Positions 18,299 through 20,141 of a stretch of 20,141 bases of DNA are shown here, in pieces. The stretch lies in the NCBI GenBank assembly GCA_023417955.1, contig JAEZDW010000229.1:1-20141 (forward strand), read 5' to 3'. This stretch comes from Bacteroidota bacterium (GTDB lineage Bacteria > Bacteroidota > Bacteroidia > Cytophagales > Cyclobacteriaceae). The notes under the pieces are model-generated. The model had not been told where the DNA came from. It saw only the letters and a list, made by a program, of their open reading frames with translations, and made no database searches. Each line of letters starts with the position of its first letter. Within the stretch, counting starts at the first letter, position 1. The translations under genes were made by a program, and so were the position numbers.

Positions 18299-20141
18299 TT
18301 AGAATGAAGCATTCAATCCGATAGTAAAAGTGCGAGGCCGTGGATACGCACCATAGTCAATACCAGCCGTTGGAAGGCCGTTAAGCAGGCTGTAATCAGC
18401 CGGACTTGTACTCACCTCAGGATCTAAGCCACTGTAATCCGTTATGACGAAAAGGTTCTGGGCATTTACATATAACCTAAGACGCTTGATAAAACTGCCG
18501 GATTCAAACGGCATGTTGTAGCCCAGCGTGACAGTCTGAGCTCTGAAGAAGTCGCCTTTCTCAAGGAATCGCGTTGACACTGCTGCTTCAGCCGCGCCGG
18601 ATTCACCGCTCGTCAAGACATCCCTGGTGACGTTACGTGCGTTGTTGATAGATCCGGCAGTGAAGAAGGCATTCCGTGTGTTATTGTAAATGTAATGACC
18701 GAACTGGCCTGAAAAATACATCGCGAAATCAAAGTTTTTGTAACGCGCATTCAGCGACAGTCCCATGTTCCATGTAGGTAATGCAGTTTTGCCAACAAAA
18801 ATTTGATTGTCGCCTATGGGCTGGCCATTTTCATCAAAACCTTCAAACTCGCGAAGGTGATAGGAGAACAGAGGATACCCCCCGGCAAGACGTTGTGCAT
18901 AGGCACCAGTAAGACCCTGGCCGTAGATCGTTCCGGCATCCAGAACCCCTGAGAAATCCTTGAGTTCGTTCTTATTGTGAGAAACGTTACCGCTAATACC
19001 GAACATCACGTCGCTGTTTTCAACAGCGACATACGAAAGCGCCAGTTCCCACCCCTTGTTTACAACTGTCGCATCGAGGTTGTCGAAAATCTGATTGGCT
19101 ACCGCAGGCTGTGCCGCATTGCGTCTTAGCAGAAGGTCTGTCGTGTTCTTCACATAATAGTCAATGCTACCGCTCAGTCGATCATCGAGAAGACCAAAAT
19201 CAATACCGAAGGCAGCTTGTGAAGTGGATTCCCATTTCAGCCCGGGGTTCACGGAACCCTGGGTTGCCGCCGCAGGCACAGTTATCTGTCTGGCTGATCC
19301 GAGTCCGGCGTCGCCATAACGCTCACGACGGATAAACTCCCCATATCCCAAACCGCTTTGGTTACCCACTACGCCATAGCCAACACGTAATTTGAACGTA
19401 TTAAATGCATCGGGCATAAAATCCTCTTCATCAAGCCTCCATGCAAACGCTCCTGAAGGGAATACGCCATACCTGTTATCGCTACCGAATTTTGACGAGC
19501 CGTCAATACGCAGCGTCGCAGTAAGAATGTATTTATCTGAGAAGGTAAAATTACCACGAGCAAAATACGACTGCAGATAATCTGTGTTGTCATAAAAGTT
19601 GGCTATGATTCCGTCAACGGTTACGCCGGAAGGCCGTGCAAAATAACTCTGCTGAAGAGTACCTTCGCCTAAATTCAGCCCGCTCACAAATCCTCCTGAT
19701 GGCTCCATGCCGTCGCGCAAATCGATTGATACTCCCCAATTGTTATAATCGGGGTAAAGCGCAGAAGCCGCTGCATCACCTGCGTCAAATGACTGCCTTA
19801 GTTGAGATTCCATCGCGCCGAAGTCCGAATAATTCGCAAAACCTCTCGCTGTAGACCAGTGGTATTTGTTTCGGAAGCTTTGAATCGAGTAACCGCCGAC
19901 AACGTCGATTACAAGATTATCTTTCGCCTTGTTGTAGTTTAATGTGAGTTCAAGCAAGTTGCTTGTTGTGCGGTTCTCATTTATCTGGCCCAAGCCATAA
20001 CCCGCAACACCATCACCACCGTTGATCGCGTCACCTGATAGCAGCGTAACTCTCTCTCCAATCGACCAGTCGAGACCGTAGGTTGCCTTCGCAGTTAAAC
20101 CACCCCCTAATTTGTAGTCAGCAGAAAGGTTAGTGATAATG
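18299..20141 (-). CDS. susC: SusC/RagA-family TonB-dependent transporter, 5' end missing
   Basis: The frame is open from the stop at 18299 to the right edge, giving 613 visible residues, the C-terminal part of a protein that is usually about 1000 residues long. The visible part is the beta-barrel: LRIDGSSKFGSDNRYGVFPS and AFAWRL, then the typical C-terminal NAQNLFVITDYSGLDPEVS and the final FTIGLNASF with a terminal aromatic, as expected for outer-membrane barrel assembly. The signal peptide, carboxypeptidase-regulatory-like domain and plug lie outside the window. It uses TonB energy to import the ligand captured by the SusD partner encoded immediately downstream. The promoter and any regulator must be to the right. 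Confidence 0.96.
   Translation of the reverse strand, partial: IITNLSADYKLGGGLTAKATYGLDWSIGERVTLLSGDAINGGDGVAGYGLGQINENRTTSNLLELTLNYNKAKDNLVIDVVGGYSIQSFRNKYHWSTARGFANYSDFGAMESQLRQSFDAGDAAASALYPDYNNWGVSIDLRDGMEPSGGFVSGLNLGEGTLQQSYFARPSGVTVDGIIANFYDNTDYLQSYFARGNFTFSDKYILTATLRIDGSSKFGSDNRYGVFPSGAFAWRLDEEDFMPDAFNTFKLRVGYGVVGNQSGLGYGEFIRRERYGDAGLGSARQITVPAAATQGSVNPGLKWESTSQAAFGIDFGLLDDRLSGSIDYYVKNTTDLLLRRNAAQPAVANQIFDNLDATVVNKGWELALSYVAVENSDVMFGISGNVSHNKNELKDFSGVLDAGTIYGQGLTGAYAQRLAGGYPLFSYHLREFEGFDENGQPIGDNQIFVGKTALPTWNMGLSLNARYKNFDFAMYFSGQFGHYIYNNTRNAFFTAGSINNARNVTRDVLTSGESGAAEAAVSTRFLEKGDFFRAQTVTLGYNMPFESGSFIKRLRLYVNAQNLFVITDYSGLDPEVSTSPADYSLLNGLPTAGIDYGAYPRPRTFTIGLNASF

Overview
The window is almost certainly from a member of the Bacteroidota. 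It carries the end of a SusC-type TonB-dependent transporter followed by a SusD-type lipoprotein. It also has several short-leader lipoproteins, a large multidomain secreted protein of the kind often exported by the type IX system, and promoter-like elements of the TAnnTTTG class. Every supported gene lies on the minus strand, so transcription runs from high to low coordinates. The gaps are short (the largest is about 250 bases) and several genes overlap. This is one long accessory locus of the polysaccharide utilisation (PUL) type, cut at both window ends.

In transcription order: susC (5' part lost at the right edge), susD, a strong hairpin-plus-U-tract terminator, and a 246-base gap with a candidate promoter. 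Then come two tandem paralogous lipoproteins, each with about 14 FG-GAP/VCBS calcium-loop repeats and a central ASPIC/UnbV domain. A membrane-anchored SRPBCC plus GyrI-like protein follows, then a GH65 glycosidase with the residues expected of a hydrolase rather than a phosphorylase. Next are a vanadium-dependent haloperoxidase/PAP2-family lipoprotein, a GH37 trehalase lipoprotein, and finally a very large secreted protein with an N-terminal alpha/beta-hydrolase esterase domain, whose C-terminus is lost at the left edge.

Working model (inference): SusCD binds and imports an alpha-glucoside or alpha-glucose-bearing glycoconjugate. The esterase would remove acyl or ester groups. GH65 (alpha-1,2/kojibiose-type) and GH37 (alpha,alpha-1,1/trehalose) would release glucose. 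The two repeat proteins are probably envelope-attached binding or scaffold proteins. The haloperoxidase/PAP2 enzyme is the unexpected member: it could be a phosphatase or a halogenating/oxidising enzyme acting on a non-sugar part of the substrate. No transcriptional regulator, transposase, tRNA, rRNA or CRISPR array is visible.
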